A DNA stretch of 64,000 bases from Moraxellaceae bacterium (GCA_029237815.1 JAQZBP010000006.1:496001-560000), one strand, 5' to 3'. Positions 1-10,475 are shown, counted from the stretch's first letter. The notes: generated by a model from the letters alone, not told the origin. A program made the numbers and translations.

Positions 1-444
1 CCGGAAGAGGCCGTCTACGTGCCGCCCCGCTACCGTGGCCGCATCGTGCTGACGCGCGACCCGGACGGCGAGGAGCGCTGTGTTGCCTGCAACCTCTGCG
101 CAGTGGCCTGCCCTGTCGGCTGCATCTCGCTGCAGAAGGCCGAGCGGGAAGATGGACGCTGGTATCCGGAATTCTTCCGTATCAACTTCTCGCGCTGCAT
201 TTTCTGCGGCATGTGCGAGGAGGCCTGTCCGACGGCGGCCATCCAGCTGACGCCCGATTTCGAGATGGCCGAGTTCAATCGCCAGAACCTGGTCTACGAA
301 AAGGAACACCTGCTGATTTCAGGCCCGGGCAAATACCCGGATTACAACTTCTATCGCGTGACGGGCATGGCCATCACCGGCAAGCTCAAGGGTGATGCCG
401 TGAACGAAGCCAAGCCGGTCGACGTGAAAAGCCTGCTGCCCTGA
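1..444 (+). CDS. nuoI: NADH-quinone oxidoreductase subunit I (5' truncated by window edge)
   Basis: Peripheral-arm subunit of respiratory complex I that carries iron-sulfur clusters N6a and N6b and passes electrons from NADH toward ubiquinone. The reading frame is open from base 1, so the true start lies upstream. Of the 147 visible residues, two ferredoxin-type 4Fe-4S motifs are intact: CVACNLC with a following CP (visible residues 27-37) and CIFCGMC with a following CP (66-76). It is the first visible gene of a nuoI-J-K-L-M-N run on the + strand, the standard order in Gammaproteobacteria. The TGA stop is 12 bases before the nuoJ start, consistent with one operon. Confidence 0.97.
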   Translation, partial: PEEAVYVPPRYRGRIVLTRDPDGEERCVACNLCAVACPVGCISLQKAEREDGRWYPEFFRINFSRCIFCGMCEEACPTAAIQLTPDFEMAEFNRQNLVYEKEHLLISGPGKYPDYNFYRVTGMAITGKLKGDAVNEAKPVDVKSLLP

Positions 445-456
445 TTGGAGCTCACC

Positions 457-975
457 GTGTCAGTTCTCGAAACCGGATTTTTCATTGCAGCAGCCGTGGC
501 GATCACCGCCACGCTGGGCGTCATCCTGGGTAGCAACCCGGTGCGCTCACTGCTCAACCTGATCATCTCGCTGCTGGCGGTGGCCGTGATCTTCTTCATG
601 CTGGGCGCGCCCTTCGCCGGCATGCTGGAGATCATCGTCTATGCCGGCGCCATCATGGTGCTGTTCGTGTTCGTAGTGATGATGCTGAACCTTGGCGAAT
701 CCACCATGAAGCAGGAGCGGCTGTGGCTGACGCCGCAGGCCTGGCTCGCGCCGGGCGTGCTCGCCATGGTGCTCATCGCGGTGCTGGCCCATGTGCTGAG
801 CAGCAACGGCCTGACGCCTGCCGGCCACGCCACCGTGTCGGCCAAGCAGGTGGGCATTTCCCTTTACGGGCCGTATCTGCTGGCGGTGGAGCTGGCCTCC
901 ATGTTGCTGCTGGCCGGCCTTGTGACGGCCTATCACCTGGGCCGTCCGCGCACGGACAAGGAGCTCGGCGAATGA
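457..975 (+). CDS. nuoJ: NADH-quinone oxidoreductase subunit J
   Basis: Small membrane subunit of complex I (172 aa), part of the quinone-proximal proton channel region. The protein is almost entirely hydrophobic with about five predicted membrane segments, including the conserved [20 protein letters not shown] stretch typical of NuoJ. I chose the GTG at 457 because GGAG at 447-450 lies 6 bases upstream; an in-frame TTG at 445 would leave that Shine-Dalgarno inside the gene. The stop overlaps the nuoK start (ATGA at 972-975), a sign of translational coupling. Confidence 0.96.
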   Translation: MSVLETGFFIAAAVAITATLGVILGSNPVRSLLNLIISLLAVAVIFFMLGAPFAGMLEIIVYAGAIMVLFVFVVMMLNLGESTMKQERLWLTPQAWLAPGVLAMVLIAVLAHVLSSNGLTPAGHATVSAKQVGISLYGPYLLAVELASMLLLAGLVTAYHLGRPRTDKELGE

Positions 976-1280
976 CTGCCATTCCCATGGAATACGGCCT
1001 GCTGCTTGCGGCCATCCTGTTCACGCTTGGCCTGGTCGGCGTGCTGGTCCGCCGCAACCTGCTGTGGATGCTGATGAGCCTCGAAGTGATGATGAACGCG
1101 GCCGCCCTGGCCTTCGTCGTCGCCGGCGCCCGCTGGGTGCAACCCGATGGCCAGATCATGTTCATCATGATCCTCACGCTGGCGGCCTGCGAGGCCAGCG
1201 TCGGCCTGGCGATCCTGCTCCAGGTTTACCACCGGTTCCGCACGCTCGATGTGGACGCAGCCAGTGAGATGCGCGGATGA
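972..1280 (+). CDS. nuoK: NADH-quinone oxidoreductase subunit K
   Basis: Three-helix membrane subunit of complex I (102 aa, the usual NuoK length), homologous to MrpC antiporter subunits. The second helix contains the conserved acidic residue in [12 protein letters not shown] and the third contains [11 protein letters not shown], both hallmarks of NuoK and part of the central hydrophilic axis for proton pumping. The ATG at 972 overlaps the nuoJ stop by four bases, and its own stop overlaps nuoL in the same ATGA manner, so J, K and L are translationally coupled. Confidence 0.97.
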   Translation: MTAIPMEYGLLLAAILFTLGLVGVLVRRNLLWMLMSLEVMMNAAALAFVVAGARWVQPDGQIMFIMILTLAACEASVGLAILLQVYHRFRTLDVDAASEMRG

Positions 1281-3124
1281 ACTTTCTTTTCCTCACCATC
1301 GTCTTCCCCCTCGTCGGCTTCCTGCTGCTGGCGTTCGGCCGCAATCGCCTGCCGGAGAATGCCGCCGCTGCGATTGGCGTCGGCTCCATCGGCCTCTCCG
1401 CGCTGACCACGCTCTGGGTCGGCATCGACTTCACGCAGCACACCCCGGCCGGCGGCGTCTTCACGCAGGAGCTGTGGACCTGGATCAACGCCGGCGGCTT
1501 CGTGCCGAAGTTCGCGCTGCACCTGGACGGCCTCTCGCTCACCATGCTGGGCGTGATCACCGGTGTCGGCTTCTTCATTCACCTGTTCGCGTCCTGGTAC
1601 ATGCGCGGTGAGGAGGGCTACGAGCGCTTCTTCTCCTACATGAACCTGTTCGTCGCCAGCATGCTGGTGCTGGTGCTCGGCAACAGCCTGGTCTCGCTCT
1701 ATCTCGGTTGGGAAGGCGTGGGCCTCTGCTCCTTCCTGCTGATCGGCTTCTACTACAAGGATCCGGCAAACGGGCAGGCGGCGCGCAAGGCCTTCGTGGT
1801 CACGCGTGTCGGTGACACCTTCATGGCCATCGGCCTGTTCATCCTGTTCCGCGAGCTGGGCACGCTGAACATCCAGGAAATCCTCACGCTGGTGCCGCAG
1901 AAGTTCCAGAGCGGAGATCCCGTGCTGTCGCTGGCCGCGCTGCTGCTGCTCGGTGGCGCCGTCGGCAAGTCGGCGCAGCTGCCGCTGCAGACCTGGCTGC
2001 CGGATGCGATGGCCGGTCCAACGCCGGTGTCCGCGCTGATCCACGCCGCCACCATGGTCACGGCCGGCGTGTACCTGATCGCGCGTACGCACACCGTCTT
2101 CATCCTCTCGCCGGAGGTGCTGCACCTGGTCGGCGTAATTGGTGCCGTGACGCTGCTGCTGGCCGGTTTCACCGCGCTCGTGCAGACCGACATCAAGCGC
2201 ATCCTGGCCTATTCCACGATGAGCCAGATCGGCTACATGTTCCTCGCCCTGGGAGCCGGCGCGTGGGGCGCGGCGGTGTTCCACCTGATGACGCATGCCT
2301 TCTTCAAGGCCCTGCTCTTCCTCTCGGCGGGCTCCGTGATCATCGCGACGCACCACGAGCAGGACATCTTCAAGATGGGCGGCCTGCGCAAGAAGCTGCC
2401 CTTCGTGTACGCCTGCTTCATCGTTGGCGGCTCGGCACTCGCGGCGCTGCCCTTCCTGACGGCAGGCTTCTTCTCTAAGGACGAGATTCTCTGGGAGACC
2501 TGGGCGAGCGGTAATCCCGGCTTCTTCTACGCTGGCCTGCTGGGTGCGCTCCTGACCTCGATTTACACCTTCCGCCTGATCTTCATCGTGTTCCATGGCG
2601 ACGAGAAAACGGATGCGCACGAGGGCCACGGCATTTCGCACACGCTGCCGCTACTGGTGCTGATGGTGCTGTCCACCTTCGTCGGCGCGCTGATCCATCC
2701 GCCGCTCGCGGGCGTGCTGCCGGAGAGCGCCGGCGCCAAGGGCGGCGACATGAAGCACACGCTCGAGATCATCTCGATGATCGTGGCGCTGACCGGCGTT
2801 GGCATCGCCTACCTGTTGTTCATGGGCGAGCGCCGCTTCGTCACCGGTCTCGCGCAGAGCGGCATCGGCCGTGCCGTGGGCGGACTGTGGAAAAACGCAT
2901 GGGGCTTCGACTGGCTCTACGACCACATTTTCGTCAAGCCGTTCATGGCCACCGTGCGCGTGAACGCGCGCGACTGGCTGGATGCGCTGATCGGCGTGCT
3001 GCCGTGGCTGGTCCGCCAGGGTAACCAATACATGACGGTCAGCCAGAACGGGAAGCTCCGCTGGTATGCCGCGACCATGGCCGTCGGACTGGTCCTGGTG
3101 ATTGCCGGCTTCGTGCTGGTCTGA
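1277..3124 (+). CDS. nuoL: NADH-quinone oxidoreductase subunit L
   Basis: Largest antiporter-like membrane subunit of complex I (615 aa), at the distal end of the proton-pumping arm. Visible signatures include [18 protein letters not shown] (conserved Glu of the first proton channel), the segment [20 protein letters not shown], and the region [17 protein letters not shown] shared by NuoL/M/N. The C-terminal part (after about residue 510) has the lower-conservation helix and tail characteristic of NuoL. Length matches the family. It starts within the nuoK stop (ATGA). Confidence 0.98.
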   Translation: MNFLFLTIVFPLVGFLLLAFGRNRLPENAAAAIGVGSIGLSALTTLWVGIDFTQHTPAGGVFTQELWTWINAGGFVPKFALHLDGLSLTMLGVITGVGFFIHLFASWYMRGEEGYERFFSYMNLFVASMLVLVLGNSLVSLYLGWEGVGLCSFLLIGFYYKDPANGQAARKAFVVTRVGDTFMAIGLFILFRELGTLNIQEILTLVPQKFQSGDPVLSLAALLLLGGAVGKSAQLPLQTWLPDAMAGPTPVSALIHAATMVTAGVYLIARTHTVFILSPEVLHLVGVIGAVTLLLAGFTALVQTDIKRILAYSTMSQIGYMFLALGAGAWGAAVFHLMTHAFFKALLFLSAGSVIIATHHEQDIFKMGGLRKKLPFVYACFIVGGSALAALPFLTAGFFSKDEILWETWASGNPGFFYAGLLGALLTSIYTFRLIFIVFHGDEKTDAHEGHGISHTLPLLVLMVLSTFVGALIHPPLAGVLPESAGAKGGDMKHTLEIISMIVALTGVGIAYLLFMGERRFVTGLAQSGIGRAVGGLWKNAWGFDWLYDHIFVKPFMATVRVNARDWLDALIGVLPWLVRQGNQYMTVSQNGKLRWYAATMAVGLVLVIAGFVLV

Positions 3125-3149
3125 AGAACATAAAAGATAAGGCCCTGAC

Positions 3150-4721
3150 ATGATCCTGATTTGGCTCATCCTCATTCCCTTCATTGGCGGCCTGCTCTGC
3201 TGGCAGAGTGAACGCTTCGGGCTCAACATGCCGCGCTGGATTGCCCTGATCACCATGAGCCTCGTGCTGGTGCTGGGCTGCTGGCTCTGGATCAACGGCA
3301 ACTACACGCTGGATAACATCAGCAGCCAGCCGCAATGGCAGGAAGAGTTCAAGGCGCCGTGGATCCCGCGCTTCGGCATCAGCTTCCACCTTGGCCTCGA
3401 TGGCCTCTCGCTGCTGATGGTGATGCTGACCGGCCTGCTCGGCGTGGTCGCAGTGGGCTGCTCCTGGCGTGAAATCCAGAAGCATGTCGGCTTCTTCTTC
3501 CTGAACCTGCTGTGGAACCTGGGTGGCGTGATCGGCGTCTTCCTCGCCCTCGACCTGTTCCTGTTCTTTTTCTTCTGGGAAATGATGCTGGTGCCCATGT
3601 ACTTCCTGATCGCGCTGTGGGGCCATAACGCGCCGGGAGGCAAGGGCCGCATCTATGCCGCCAACAAGTTCTTCATCTTCACCCAGGCCAGCGGCCTGCT
3701 GCTGCTGCTTGCCATCCTCGGCCTCGTGTACTTCCACACCCAGGCCACGGGCGTCGTGACCTTCGACTACATGACGCTGCGCAACACGGTGCTGCCGGAA
3801 AACGTCGAGCGCATCCTCATGCTCGGTTTCTTCATTGCCTTCGCGGTGAAGCTGCCGGTGGTGCCCTTCCACTCCTGGCTGCCCGATGCCCACTCGCAGG
3901 CGCCGACCGCCGGCTCCGTGGATCTTGCCGGCGTCCTGCTGAAGACGGCGGCCTACGGCCTGCTGCGTTTTGCGCTGCCGTTTTTCCCGAATGCCTCGCA
4001 GTGGTTTGCGCCGGTGGCAATTTCGCTTGGCGTGATCGGCATCTTCTACGGCGCCATCCTGGCCTGCGCCCAGCACGACATCAAACGCCTCATCGCCTAC
4101 ACCTCGATCTCGCACATGGGCTTCGTGCTGGTCGGCATCTACTCCGGCACCGAGATCGCGCTGCAGGGCGTGGTGGTGCAGATGCTGGCGCACGGCATCT
4201 CGGCCGGCGCGCTCTTCGTGCTCTGCGGTGAAATCTACGAGCGCCTGCACACGCGCGACCTGCGCCTGATGGGCGGCTTGTGGACGCGCTTCTCCTTCCT
4301 GCCACCGATCGCGCTGTTCTTCATCGCCGCGTCGCTGGGCCTGCCGGGCCTCGGCAACTTCGTCGGCGAATTCATGATCCTGCTGGGCAGCTTCCCGGTG
4401 GCGCCGGTGCTGACCGTAATCGCCACTGGCGGCCTGATCCTCGCGGCCGTGTATTCACTGCTGCTGATGCAGCGCGCCTTCTACGGTCCGGCCAAGACCG
4501 AGGAGCGGATGGAAGACCTGTCGCCCCGCGAGATCACCGTGATGCTGTCGCTGATGGCCATCCTGGTGTGGATCGGCCTGTACCCGCAGCCGCTGCTCAA
4601 TACCTCCGCGGCGGTCATGCGCAACGTGCACCAGGCCTACACCGCGCCGGGCGCCACGATGGCGCCGTCCCTTCCTGCCGCGGTCACGCCCACCGCCCCC
4701 ATTGCTCCTGAAGGCGAATAA
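3150..4721 (+). CDS. nuoM: NADH-quinone oxidoreductase subunit M
   Basis: Antiporter-like proton-pumping subunit of complex I (523 aa). Diagnostic stretches are FFFWEMMLVPMYFLIALWG (conserved Glu), HSWLPDAHSQAPTAGSVDLA and DIKRLIAYTSISHMGFVLVG. About 14 membrane segments are expected. An AAGG-containing Shine-Dalgarno lies in the 25-base gap after nuoL. The extreme C-terminus (about 25 residues rich in Ala/Pro/Thr) is a lineage-specific extension. The TAA stop overlaps the nuoN ATG by one base. Confidence 0.98.
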   Translation: MILIWLILIPFIGGLLCWQSERFGLNMPRWIALITMSLVLVLGCWLWINGNYTLDNISSQPQWQEEFKAPWIPRFGISFHLGLDGLSLLMVMLTGLLGVVAVGCSWREIQKHVGFFFLNLLWNLGGVIGVFLALDLFLFFFFWEMMLVPMYFLIALWGHNAPGGKGRIYAANKFFIFTQASGLLLLLAILGLVYFHTQATGVVTFDYMTLRNTVLPENVERILMLGFFIAFAVKLPVVPFHSWLPDAHSQAPTAGSVDLAGVLLKTAAYGLLRFALPFFPNASQWFAPVAISLGVIGIFYGAILACAQHDIKRLIAYTSISHMGFVLVGIYSGTEIALQGVVVQMLAHGISAGALFVLCGEIYERLHTRDLRLMGGLWTRFSFLPPIALFFIAASLGLPGLGNFVGEFMILLGSFPVAPVLTVIATGGLILAAVYSLLLMQRAFYGPAKTEERMEDLSPREITVMLSLMAILVWIGLYPQPLLNTSAAVMRNVHQAYTAPGATMAPSLPAAVTPTAPIAPEGE

Positions 4722-6178
4722 TGATGGCCAAAGAACAACTACTCGCCCTGCTGCCGCTCCTGGTGCTGGCTGCCACCATCGTGGCGGTCATGCTGTTCAT
4801 CGCGATCCGCCGCAATCATTGGTGGAACGCCACGCTGGCCGTGGTCGGCCTGAACGCCGCCCTCGCCACTGTCGTCTATAACGCCTTCACACTGCCGCCG
4901 GTGGTGGAGCTGACGACGCTGCTGATCCTCGATCCCTATGCCGCGTTCTACATGGGCCTGCTGCTCGTGACGACGCTGGCCTGCACGACCATGTCGCATG
5001 CCTACATGGAAGGCTACAAGAGCAACCGCGAAGAGCTGTACCTGCTGCTGTTGCTGGCCGCGCTCGGCGCCGTGGTGCTGGCCTGCAGCCGCCACCTCAC
5101 GTCCCTCTTCATCGGGCTGGAGCTGTTGTCGGTGCCGGTTTACGGCATGGTGGCCTACACCTTCCGCAATCCGCGCACGCTGGAAGGCGGCATGAAGTAC
5201 ATGGTGCTCTCCGCCACGGCCTCCGCCATGCTGCTCTTCGGCATGGCGCTGATCTACGCCGTGGCCGGCACGCTGTCCTTCAGCGGTCTTGCCTACACCT
5301 ATCTCGGCCCGGACTCCGCCAGCCCGCTGCTGCTGGCCGGCACGGCGCTGATGATTGCCGGCCTCGCCTTCAAGCTCTCCATCGCGCCCTTCCATATCTG
5401 GACACCCGATGTGTATGAAGGCGCTCCAGCCCCGGTCGGCGCCTTCCTCGCCACCGCCAGCAAGACGGCGGTGTTCGCGGTGCTCGTGCGCTTCCTCTAC
5501 GAGAGCGGCGCGCTGCAGGAGATCGTGCTCCGTGACGTGCTGGCCGTGCTGGCCGGCATTTCCATCGTGGTCGGCAACCTGCTGGCGCTGATGCAGAGCA
5601 ATATCAAACGCCTGCTCGCCTACTCCTCGATCGCGCACTTCGGCTACCTGCTGATTCCGCTGGTGGCGCCGCTCGGCACGCCGGAAGCGGTCGGCGTCTA
5701 CCTCATCACCTATGTCGTGACGACGCTCGGCGCCTTTGGCGTGGTGGCCCTCATGTCGAGCCCCTACACCGGCCACGATGCCGACCAGTTGCACAACTAC
5801 CGCGGCATGTTCTGGAAGCGCCCTTACCTCACCGCCGTGATGACGGGCATGATGCTGTCTCTCGCCGGCATCCCGGTAACGGCCGGCTTCATCGGCAAGT
5901 TCTACATTGTCGCCGCCGGCGTGAGTGCCAGCCTGTGGGTGCTGATGGCCCTGGTGGTGATCGGCAGCGCCATCGGCCTCTATTACTACCTGCGCGTCAT
6001 GGTCACCATGTACCTGCCGGCCCCTGGCATGAACCGCTATGACGCGCCCCTCGACTGGGGCGAGCGCGCCGGCGGCGTCATGATCCTCGGCCTCACCGTA
6101 CTGATGTTCGTGCTCGGCATGTATCCCCAGCCCTTCCTCGAGATGATCAGGATGGCGATGCCCGCGGTCATCCAGTGA
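4721..6178 (+). CDS. nuoN: NADH-quinone oxidoreductase subunit N
   Basis: Third antiporter-like subunit of complex I (485 aa), next to NuoK in the membrane arm. It shows [20 protein letters not shown], the [20 protein letters not shown] motif and [20 protein letters not shown], all typical of NuoN. Two ATG codons are adjacent (4721 and 4724); the first overlaps the nuoM stop. This is the last nuo gene: a hairpin followed by a T-rich stretch lies directly downstream. Confidence 0.98.
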   Translation: MMAKEQLLALLPLLVLAATIVAVMLFIAIRRNHWWNATLAVVGLNAALATVVYNAFTLPPVVELTTLLILDPYAAFYMGLLLVTTLACTTMSHAYMEGYKSNREELYLLLLLAALGAVVLACSRHLTSLFIGLELLSVPVYGMVAYTFRNPRTLEGGMKYMVLSATASAMLLFGMALIYAVAGTLSFSGLAYTYLGPDSASPLLLAGTALMIAGLAFKLSIAPFHIWTPDVYEGAPAPVGAFLATASKTAVFAVLVRFLYESGALQEIVLRDVLAVLAGISIVVGNLLALMQSNIKRLLAYSSIAHFGYLLIPLVAPLGTPEAVGVYLITYVVTTLGAFGVVALMSSPYTGHDADQLHNYRGMFWKRPYLTAVMTGMMLSLAGIPVTAGFIGKFYIVAAGVSASLWVLMALVVIGSAIGLYYYLRVMVTMYLPAPGMNRYDAPLDWGERAGGVMILGLTVLMFVLGMYPQPFLEMIRMAMPAVIQ

Positions 6179-6194
6179 TCGCGATGCAGCTTCA

Positions 6195-6222
6195 AGAGGC
6201 CCTGCGGGGCCTTTTGATTTTT
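6195..6222 (+). terminator. Rho-independent terminator of the nuo operon
   Basis: Stem AGGCCC (6197-6202) pairs with GGGCCT (6207-6212) around a four-base loop and is followed by a T-rich tail (TTTGATTTTT). It lies 17 bases after the nuoN stop. Confidence 0.75.
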
Positions 6223-6251
6223 CGGGCAATGACCCGCACGGCGCGTGGCAG

Positions 6252-7238
6252 ATGAAGATATTCCTCGCCCCCATGGAAGGGCTCACCGACTACTACATGC
6301 GGGACATGCTGACGCGCATCGGCGGCTATGACGCCTGTGTGTCGGAGTTCATCCGCGTCACCGATCGCCTGCTGCCGGCGCGCACCTTCCTGCAGTACTG
6401 CCCGGAGCTGTGCGTGGGTGGGCGCACCGCCGCCGGCACGCCGGTGCATGTGCAACTGCTGGGCAGCGATCCGTCCGTGCTTGCCGACAACGCCGGGCTG
6501 GTCGCGTCGCTGGGCGCCCTCCATATCGACCTCAACTTCGGCTGTCCGGCCAAGACGGTGAATCGCCATCGCGGTGGCGCTGTCCTTCTGGACGAGCCCG
6601 AGACCTTGTACGCCATCGTACGCGCCGTACGCAGCGCTGTTCCCGCCGCCATTCCCGTGACCGCCAAGATGCGCCTGGGTGTCCGCGATCACTCACGCAT
6701 GATCGAGAATGCGCGGGCGTTCGAGGCGGCGGGTGCCAGTGCGCTCGTCGTGCATGCGCGCACCAAGGAGGACGGCTATCGGCCCCCGGCGCATTGGGAG
6801 GCCATTGCCCGCATTTGCGAGGCGGTCGCGTTGCCGGTGATGGCCAACGGCGAGATCTGGACCGTGGAGGATGCGCGGCGCTGCCAGGCCGTGTCGGGGT
6901 GCAGCGATCTGATGCTGGGCCGTGGCGCTGTGACGCAGCCGGTTCTGGCGCGCCGTATTCGCGGCGAGGCGGTGGACTTTTTCTGGGACGACCTGCGGCA
7001 CTGGCAGGCCGACTTCCTGGCGCTGCTGAAGCTGGCGGGCGAGCTGGGGCAGCCGAAGCGTTTCGGTGCGCCCTGGACCGAGCGCGGCGCCATCGGCCGC
7101 TACAAGCAGTGGTTGGCGATGCTGACGCGCGACTGGCCCGAGGCCGTGACGCTGTTCCACCAGGTGAAGAAGTTGCAGCGATTCACAGACGTGGAAGCGG
7201 TTTTGTCCGCCGCAGGACCGGCCGACGTCGCCGCATGA
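6252..7238 (+). CDS. dusC: tRNA-dihydrouridine(16) synthase DusC-like
   Basis: FMN-dependent reductase (328 aa) that converts a uridine in the tRNA D-loop to dihydrouridine. The N-terminus [20 protein letters not shown] is characteristic of the DusC subgroup (DusA and DusB begin differently), with [20 protein letters not shown] supplying the catalytic Cys and substrate loop. Further conserved parts are the TAKMRLG phosphate-binding region and VMANGEIW, then a C-terminal helical domain. The gene has its own terminator pair and sits between the nuo operon and a convergent acyltransferase gene. DusC assignment rather than another Dus rests on the N-terminal motif and the length. Confidence 0.93.
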   Translation: MKIFLAPMEGLTDYYMRDMLTRIGGYDACVSEFIRVTDRLLPARTFLQYCPELCVGGRTAAGTPVHVQLLGSDPSVLADNAGLVASLGALHIDLNFGCPAKTVNRHRGGAVLLDEPETLYAIVRAVRSAVPAAIPVTAKMRLGVRDHSRMIENARAFEAAGASALVVHARTKEDGYRPPAHWEAIARICEAVALPVMANGEIWTVEDARRCQAVSGCSDLMLGRGAVTQPVLARRIRGEAVDFFWDDLRHWQADFLALLKLAGELGQPKRFGAPWTERGAIGRYKQWLAMLTRDWPEAVTLFHQVKKLQRFTDVEAVLSAAGPADVAA

Positions 7239-7266
7239 AAAAGCCCGCATCAAGCGAGCTTTTTTC
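7238..7266. terminator. Bidirectional terminator between dusC and the acyltransferase gene
   Basis: AAAAAGC...GCTTTTT inverted repeat with an inner CGC/GCG extension around ATCAA, flanked by A and T runs on the two sides. It sits between two convergent genes and can serve both strands. Confidence 0.7.
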
Positions 7267-7287
7267 TGTCGAGCATTTAGGCGGGCA

Positions 7288-8673
7288 TCACAGGCGCCGG
7301 GGCACGCCACATATACCGGCGGCAACCTCGAGCTCGCGGATGCCGTTCTCGAGATAGTCGAGCAGGCGCTGCATGGACGGCAGCGTACGGCGGCAGCCGA
7401 TCAGGCCGAACTCGAGCTGGTCGACGTAGCTGGTGAGCGTGATGTTGAGCGCGATGCGGTCCAGCGCGATCGACACCGGGTACATGCCTTCGAGGCGCGC
7501 GCCGTTCCAGTACAAAGGCTCCTTGGGGCCCGGTACGTTGGAGATCACCACGTTGAAGGCCTGCCACTTCGGCACCATGCCGGTAACCAGGTTCACGGCC
7601 GTCGGCGCCAGCATGATGGCCGTGTAGTTGAGGATTTCCTCCGGCGTCATTTGGCGATAGCGCTGCTTGGCTTCCTCCACCGAGGCCTTCACCACCTCGA
7701 GGCGGTTGGCCGGGTCGGCGATATGCGTGCCGAGGTTGGCCAGGATCACGGCGATCTGGTTGCCGGAGTCGCTGTCGTCGCTGCGCAGCGACACGGGAAC
7801 CATGGCTACCAGTGGACGATCCGGCAGCTCGTGCATGCTGATCAGGTAGTCGCGCAGGGCACTGCCGCACATGGCCAGCACGATGTCGTTCAGCGTGCAG
7901 TCGAAGGCCTTGGCCAGCGTCTTGATACGGGTCATCGAGTAGGACTGCGCGGCAAAGCGACGCGAGCCGGTGATGCTCTCGTTGAGCTGGCAGTGCGGCG
8001 CCTGGAAGATCGATACGTAGTTCGGGTCGCGGCGGGCCTTGTTGGAGACCTTGACGATCTCGCGGATGACATTGGGCAACGTGGCAGCCTGCTTGCTGAG
8101 CCCGGCCGTGAGGCGGGCCATGCCGGTGGCGACGTCGGTCGGGCTCAGGCTGACCGACTGCTTGCGGCGCTCCTGCGCCCATACGGGGGGCAGGTTGCGG
8201 GCGCTGGGGTCGGTGGAGAGCGCCCGCATTCCCATGCGCATGGCGGCGACGCCGTCGCACATGGAGTGGTGGATCTTGGAGTAGAGGGCGAAGCGACGGC
8301 CCTGGATACCCTCGATCAGGTGTACTTCCCAGAGCGGACGGGCGCGGTCCAGCAGATTGGAATGTTCGGCCGACACCAGGCCCAGCAGCTCGCGGATGCG
8401 GCCCGGCTTGGGCAGCGCCTCGTGGCGGAAGTGGTGGTCGATGTCGAACTGGTTGTCGATTTCCCAGAAGGCCTGACCGAAGCGGCTGACGAGGCGCTTG
8501 TTGAACGGCGACTGCGGCTGGTCGTAGGAGCGCATCTGCTCGGCAATGTCGCGGATATAGCGCGGGCCGGCATCGTCGGGAAACGAGAAGAGCTGGAGGC
8601 CGGCCACGTGCATGGGCTGTTGGCGGCGTTCCAGCCAGAGGAAAAGTTGGTCGATGGGGCTAAGCGGTGTCAT
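7288..8673 (-). CDS. Wax ester synthase / diacylglycerol acyltransferase (WS/DGAT family)
   Basis: Bifunctional acyltransferase (461 aa) that esterifies fatty alcohols or diacylglycerol with acyl-CoA, producing wax esters or triacylglycerol for storage. The active-site HHxxxDG motif is present as HHSMCDG (His135, His136, Asp140, Gly141), and the N-terminus MTPLSPIDQLFLWLE is typical of the family. The C-terminal domain includes the conserved NVVISNVPGPKEPLYWNGA stretch. AAGGA precedes the ATG at a good distance. The gene stands alone on the minus strand. Substrate choice between wax ester and triacylglycerol cannot be read from the sequence. Confidence 0.95.
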   Translation of the reverse strand: MTPLSPIDQLFLWLERRQQPMHVAGLQLFSFPDDAGPRYIRDIAEQMRSYDQPQSPFNKRLVSRFGQAFWEIDNQFDIDHHFRHEALPKPGRIRELLGLVSAEHSNLLDRARPLWEVHLIEGIQGRRFALYSKIHHSMCDGVAAMRMGMRALSTDPSARNLPPVWAQERRKQSVSLSPTDVATGMARLTAGLSKQAATLPNVIREIVKVSNKARRDPNYVSIFQAPHCQLNESITGSRRFAAQSYSMTRIKTLAKAFDCTLNDIVLAMCGSALRDYLISMHELPDRPLVAMVPVSLRSDDSDSGNQIAVILANLGTHIADPANRLEVVKASVEEAKQRYRQMTPEEILNYTAIMLAPTAVNLVTGMVPKWQAFNVVISNVPGPKEPLYWNGARLEGMYPVSIALDRIALNITLTSYVDQLEFGLIGCRRTLPSMQRLLDYLENGIRELEVAAGICGVPRRL

Positions 8674-8872
8674 GAATAATCCTTAAATGACGCGTGAAAC
8701 TGACGGCCCGTGCTTGTCTTCCGTGACAGTACCGTAGTGCCACTAGGATACCGCAACTGCATGAGGGCCCGCATGTCCGGATTTACGATGAGTGACAAAA
8801 AGCCTCGTCCGGACCTGCACTGCCCGCGTCCGGATTCAGCCTATACACTTAGGCAAGAGTACGGAGCCCTGC

Positions 8873-9520
8873 ATGACCGAACGCACTGACCTTGCCGCCA
8901 TCCGCCAGGAATATTCCCGGCACAGCCTCTCGCCCGAGGACTGCCTCGCGGATCCCCTGGCGCAGTTCAGCCGCTGGCTGGACGAAGCCATCGCCGCGAA
9001 GGTGAACGAGCCGACCGCAATGCATGTGGCCACGGCCGGCGCCGATGGCCGCCCCTCCGGCCGGCTGGTGTTGCTCAAGGGCATAGAGCAGCAGCGTTTT
9101 GTCTTCTACACCAACTACGAGTCGCGCAAGGCTGGCCAGCTCGAGGCCAATCCGTTTGCGGCGCTGACCTTCTTCTGGCCGGAGCTCGAGCGACAGGTGC
9201 GCATCGAGGGCCGGGTGGAGAGGTTGCCCGCCGCGGTCTCGGATGCCTACTTTGAGTCCCGCCCCTACCAGAGTCGTATCGGCGCCTGGGCCTCCCGGCA
9301 GAGCGAGGCGCTGGACAGCACCCGTACCCTGCTGGCGCGGGCCGCGCGGTTTGCCGCCCAGTATGTCGGCGGGGTGCCACGACCGCCGCATTGGGGCGGG
9401 TATGGAGTACTTCCCGACCGCATCGAATTCTGGCAGGGCCGTCCTTCCCGCATGCATGACCGGGTCGTGTTCCGGGCGGAGGGCCCGGGGCAGTGGCGCA
9501 AGGAACGGCTCTATCCCTGA
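8873..9520 (+). CDS. pdxH: Pyridoxamine 5'-phosphate oxidase
   Basis: FMN-dependent enzyme (215 aa) that oxidises pyridoxine/pyridoxamine 5'-phosphate to pyridoxal 5'-phosphate in the last step of vitamin B6 synthesis and salvage. Family signatures include the FMN-binding [19 protein letters not shown], the segment [20 protein letters not shown], and the C-terminal [15 protein letters not shown] followed by WRKERLYP, which form the PLP-binding end. The ATG at 8873 gives a length like E. coli PdxH (218 aa); the frame extends 27 codons further upstream, but those residues do not resemble the family. A TATACA element at 8842-8847 could be a -10 box. Confidence 0.96.
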   Translation: MTERTDLAAIRQEYSRHSLSPEDCLADPLAQFSRWLDEAIAAKVNEPTAMHVATAGADGRPSGRLVLLKGIEQQRFVFYTNYESRKAGQLEANPFAALTFFWPELERQVRIEGRVERLPAAVSDAYFESRPYQSRIGAWASRQSEALDSTRTLLARAARFAAQYVGGVPRPPHWGGYGVLPDRIEFWQGRPSRMHDRVVFRAEGPGQWRKERLYP

Positions 9521-9594
9521 GGGGCGGTGAGACGTGTGCCGTTAACGGCGTGAAAGCCTTGTAGTGCCGCTCTCTTCGCCGGAGCCTTGGCCCC

Positions 9595-9678
9595 GCCAAC
9601 CGCCAACCGCCAACCGCCAACCGCCAACCGCCAACCGCCAACCGCCAACCGCCAACCGCCAACCGCCAACCGCCAACC
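9595..9678. repeat. Perfect 12-copy tandem heptamer (GCCAACC)n
   Basis: Twelve uninterrupted copies of GCCAACC run from 9595 to 9678, between the convergent pdxH and SDR genes. On the minus strand the unit is GGTTGGC, so the array reads GGTTGGCGGTTGG repeatedly and could fold into two-tetrad G-quadruplexes. The 7-base unit is not a multiple of three, and no gene appears to read through it. Confidence 0.97.
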
Positions 9679-9725
9679 GGCGTCCGAGTGAACGCCGGAG
9701 TTCCATGTCGGCGAAGGTGCCTGCG

Positions 9726-10475
9726 TCAGAACACCTTGCGTATCACCGCGTCCGGCAGCAGGCGCATGACCGGCAGCACCATGCGCCAGGGAAAGCGCGG
9801 CACGATGATGTTCTTCCGGCCGCGCGCGATGCCGTCCGCAATCTCCTTCGCGACCTTGTCCGGGTCGGCGGCGAAAGGGTACTTGTCCATGTTCGGGCCG
9901 ATGTCGGTCTTCACGAAGCCGGGGTGCACGATGCTGACGCCGATGCCCTTGCCGGCCAGCTCCATGCGCAGCGCCTCCAGATAGTTTGTAAGCGCTGCCT
10001 TACTGGCAGAATAGGCGCCGCTGCCGGGAATGCCTCGATAGGCAGAGATCGACGAGATACCCACCACCTGCCCGGACTTCTGCAGCTTGAAGCGCGCGAC
10101 GGCGGCATCGATGACGGTGATGGCCCCCAGCAGGTTGGTCTCGATGATGCGGCGGTCCTCGGCGACGTTGCCGTCGCCGGCCTTGCGCCAGCCCAGCACG
10201 CCGGCGTTGGCGATCACCACGTCCACCTGGCCGAGGCGGTCCATGAGGCCCTGCATCACGGGGGCGACCGTGTCGCGGGCCGCGACATCGAGTATGGCGG
10301 TTTCCACGGTTATGCCATGGGCAGCCCTGAGTTCCTCCGCCAGGGCCGCGAGGGCTTCCTCGCTGCGGGCCAGCAGGCCGAGGCTGCAGCCGCGGGCGGC
10401 GTATTCGCGCGCGAGGCTGGCGCCGATACCGCGCGAGGCGCCGACGATGACGATGGTAGTGGGCGATGTGCTCAT
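9726..10475 (-). CDS. Short-chain dehydrogenase/reductase (SDR)
   Basis: NAD(P)-dependent oxidoreductase of the classical SDR family (249 aa). The Rossmann glycine motif is VGASRGIG near residue 11, followed by IANAG, the catalytic Ser in ISSISAYRG and YSASK as the catalytic Tyr/Lys. The C-terminus carries a hydrophobic PWRMVLPVMRLLPDAVI segment that may associate with membrane. I chose the ATG at 10475 because AAGGAG lies about 7 bases upstream. The substrate cannot be predicted; neighbours point to lipid metabolism. Confidence 0.9.
   Translation of the reverse strand: MSTSPTTIVIVGASRGIGASLAREYAARGCSLGLLARSEEALAALAEELRAAHGITVETAILDVAARDTVAPVMQGLMDRLGQVDVVIANAGVLGWRKAGDGNVAEDRRIIETNLLGAITVIDAAVARFKLQKSGQVVGISSISAYRGIPGSGAYSASKAALTNYLEALRMELAGKGIGVSIVHPGFVKTDIGPNMDKYPFAADPDKVAKEIADGIARGRKNIIVPRFPWRMVLPVMRLLPDAVIRKVF

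Noticed and set aside
1226-2641. Long minus-strand open frame opposite nuoL
   Set aside because: It is a mirror of a conserved coding gene in GC-rich DNA, has low-complexity composition (Arg/Gln/Glu/His rich) and no ribosome site. The same applies to frames opposite nuoN, glyS and prlC.
7651-8679. Plus-strand 342-codon frame opposite the WS/DGAT gene
   Set aside because: The opposite strand carries a clear family with its catalytic motif; this frame has no recognisable domain.
9595-9678. CRISPR array
   Set aside because: The repeats are 7 bases with no spacers and no cas genes are near.
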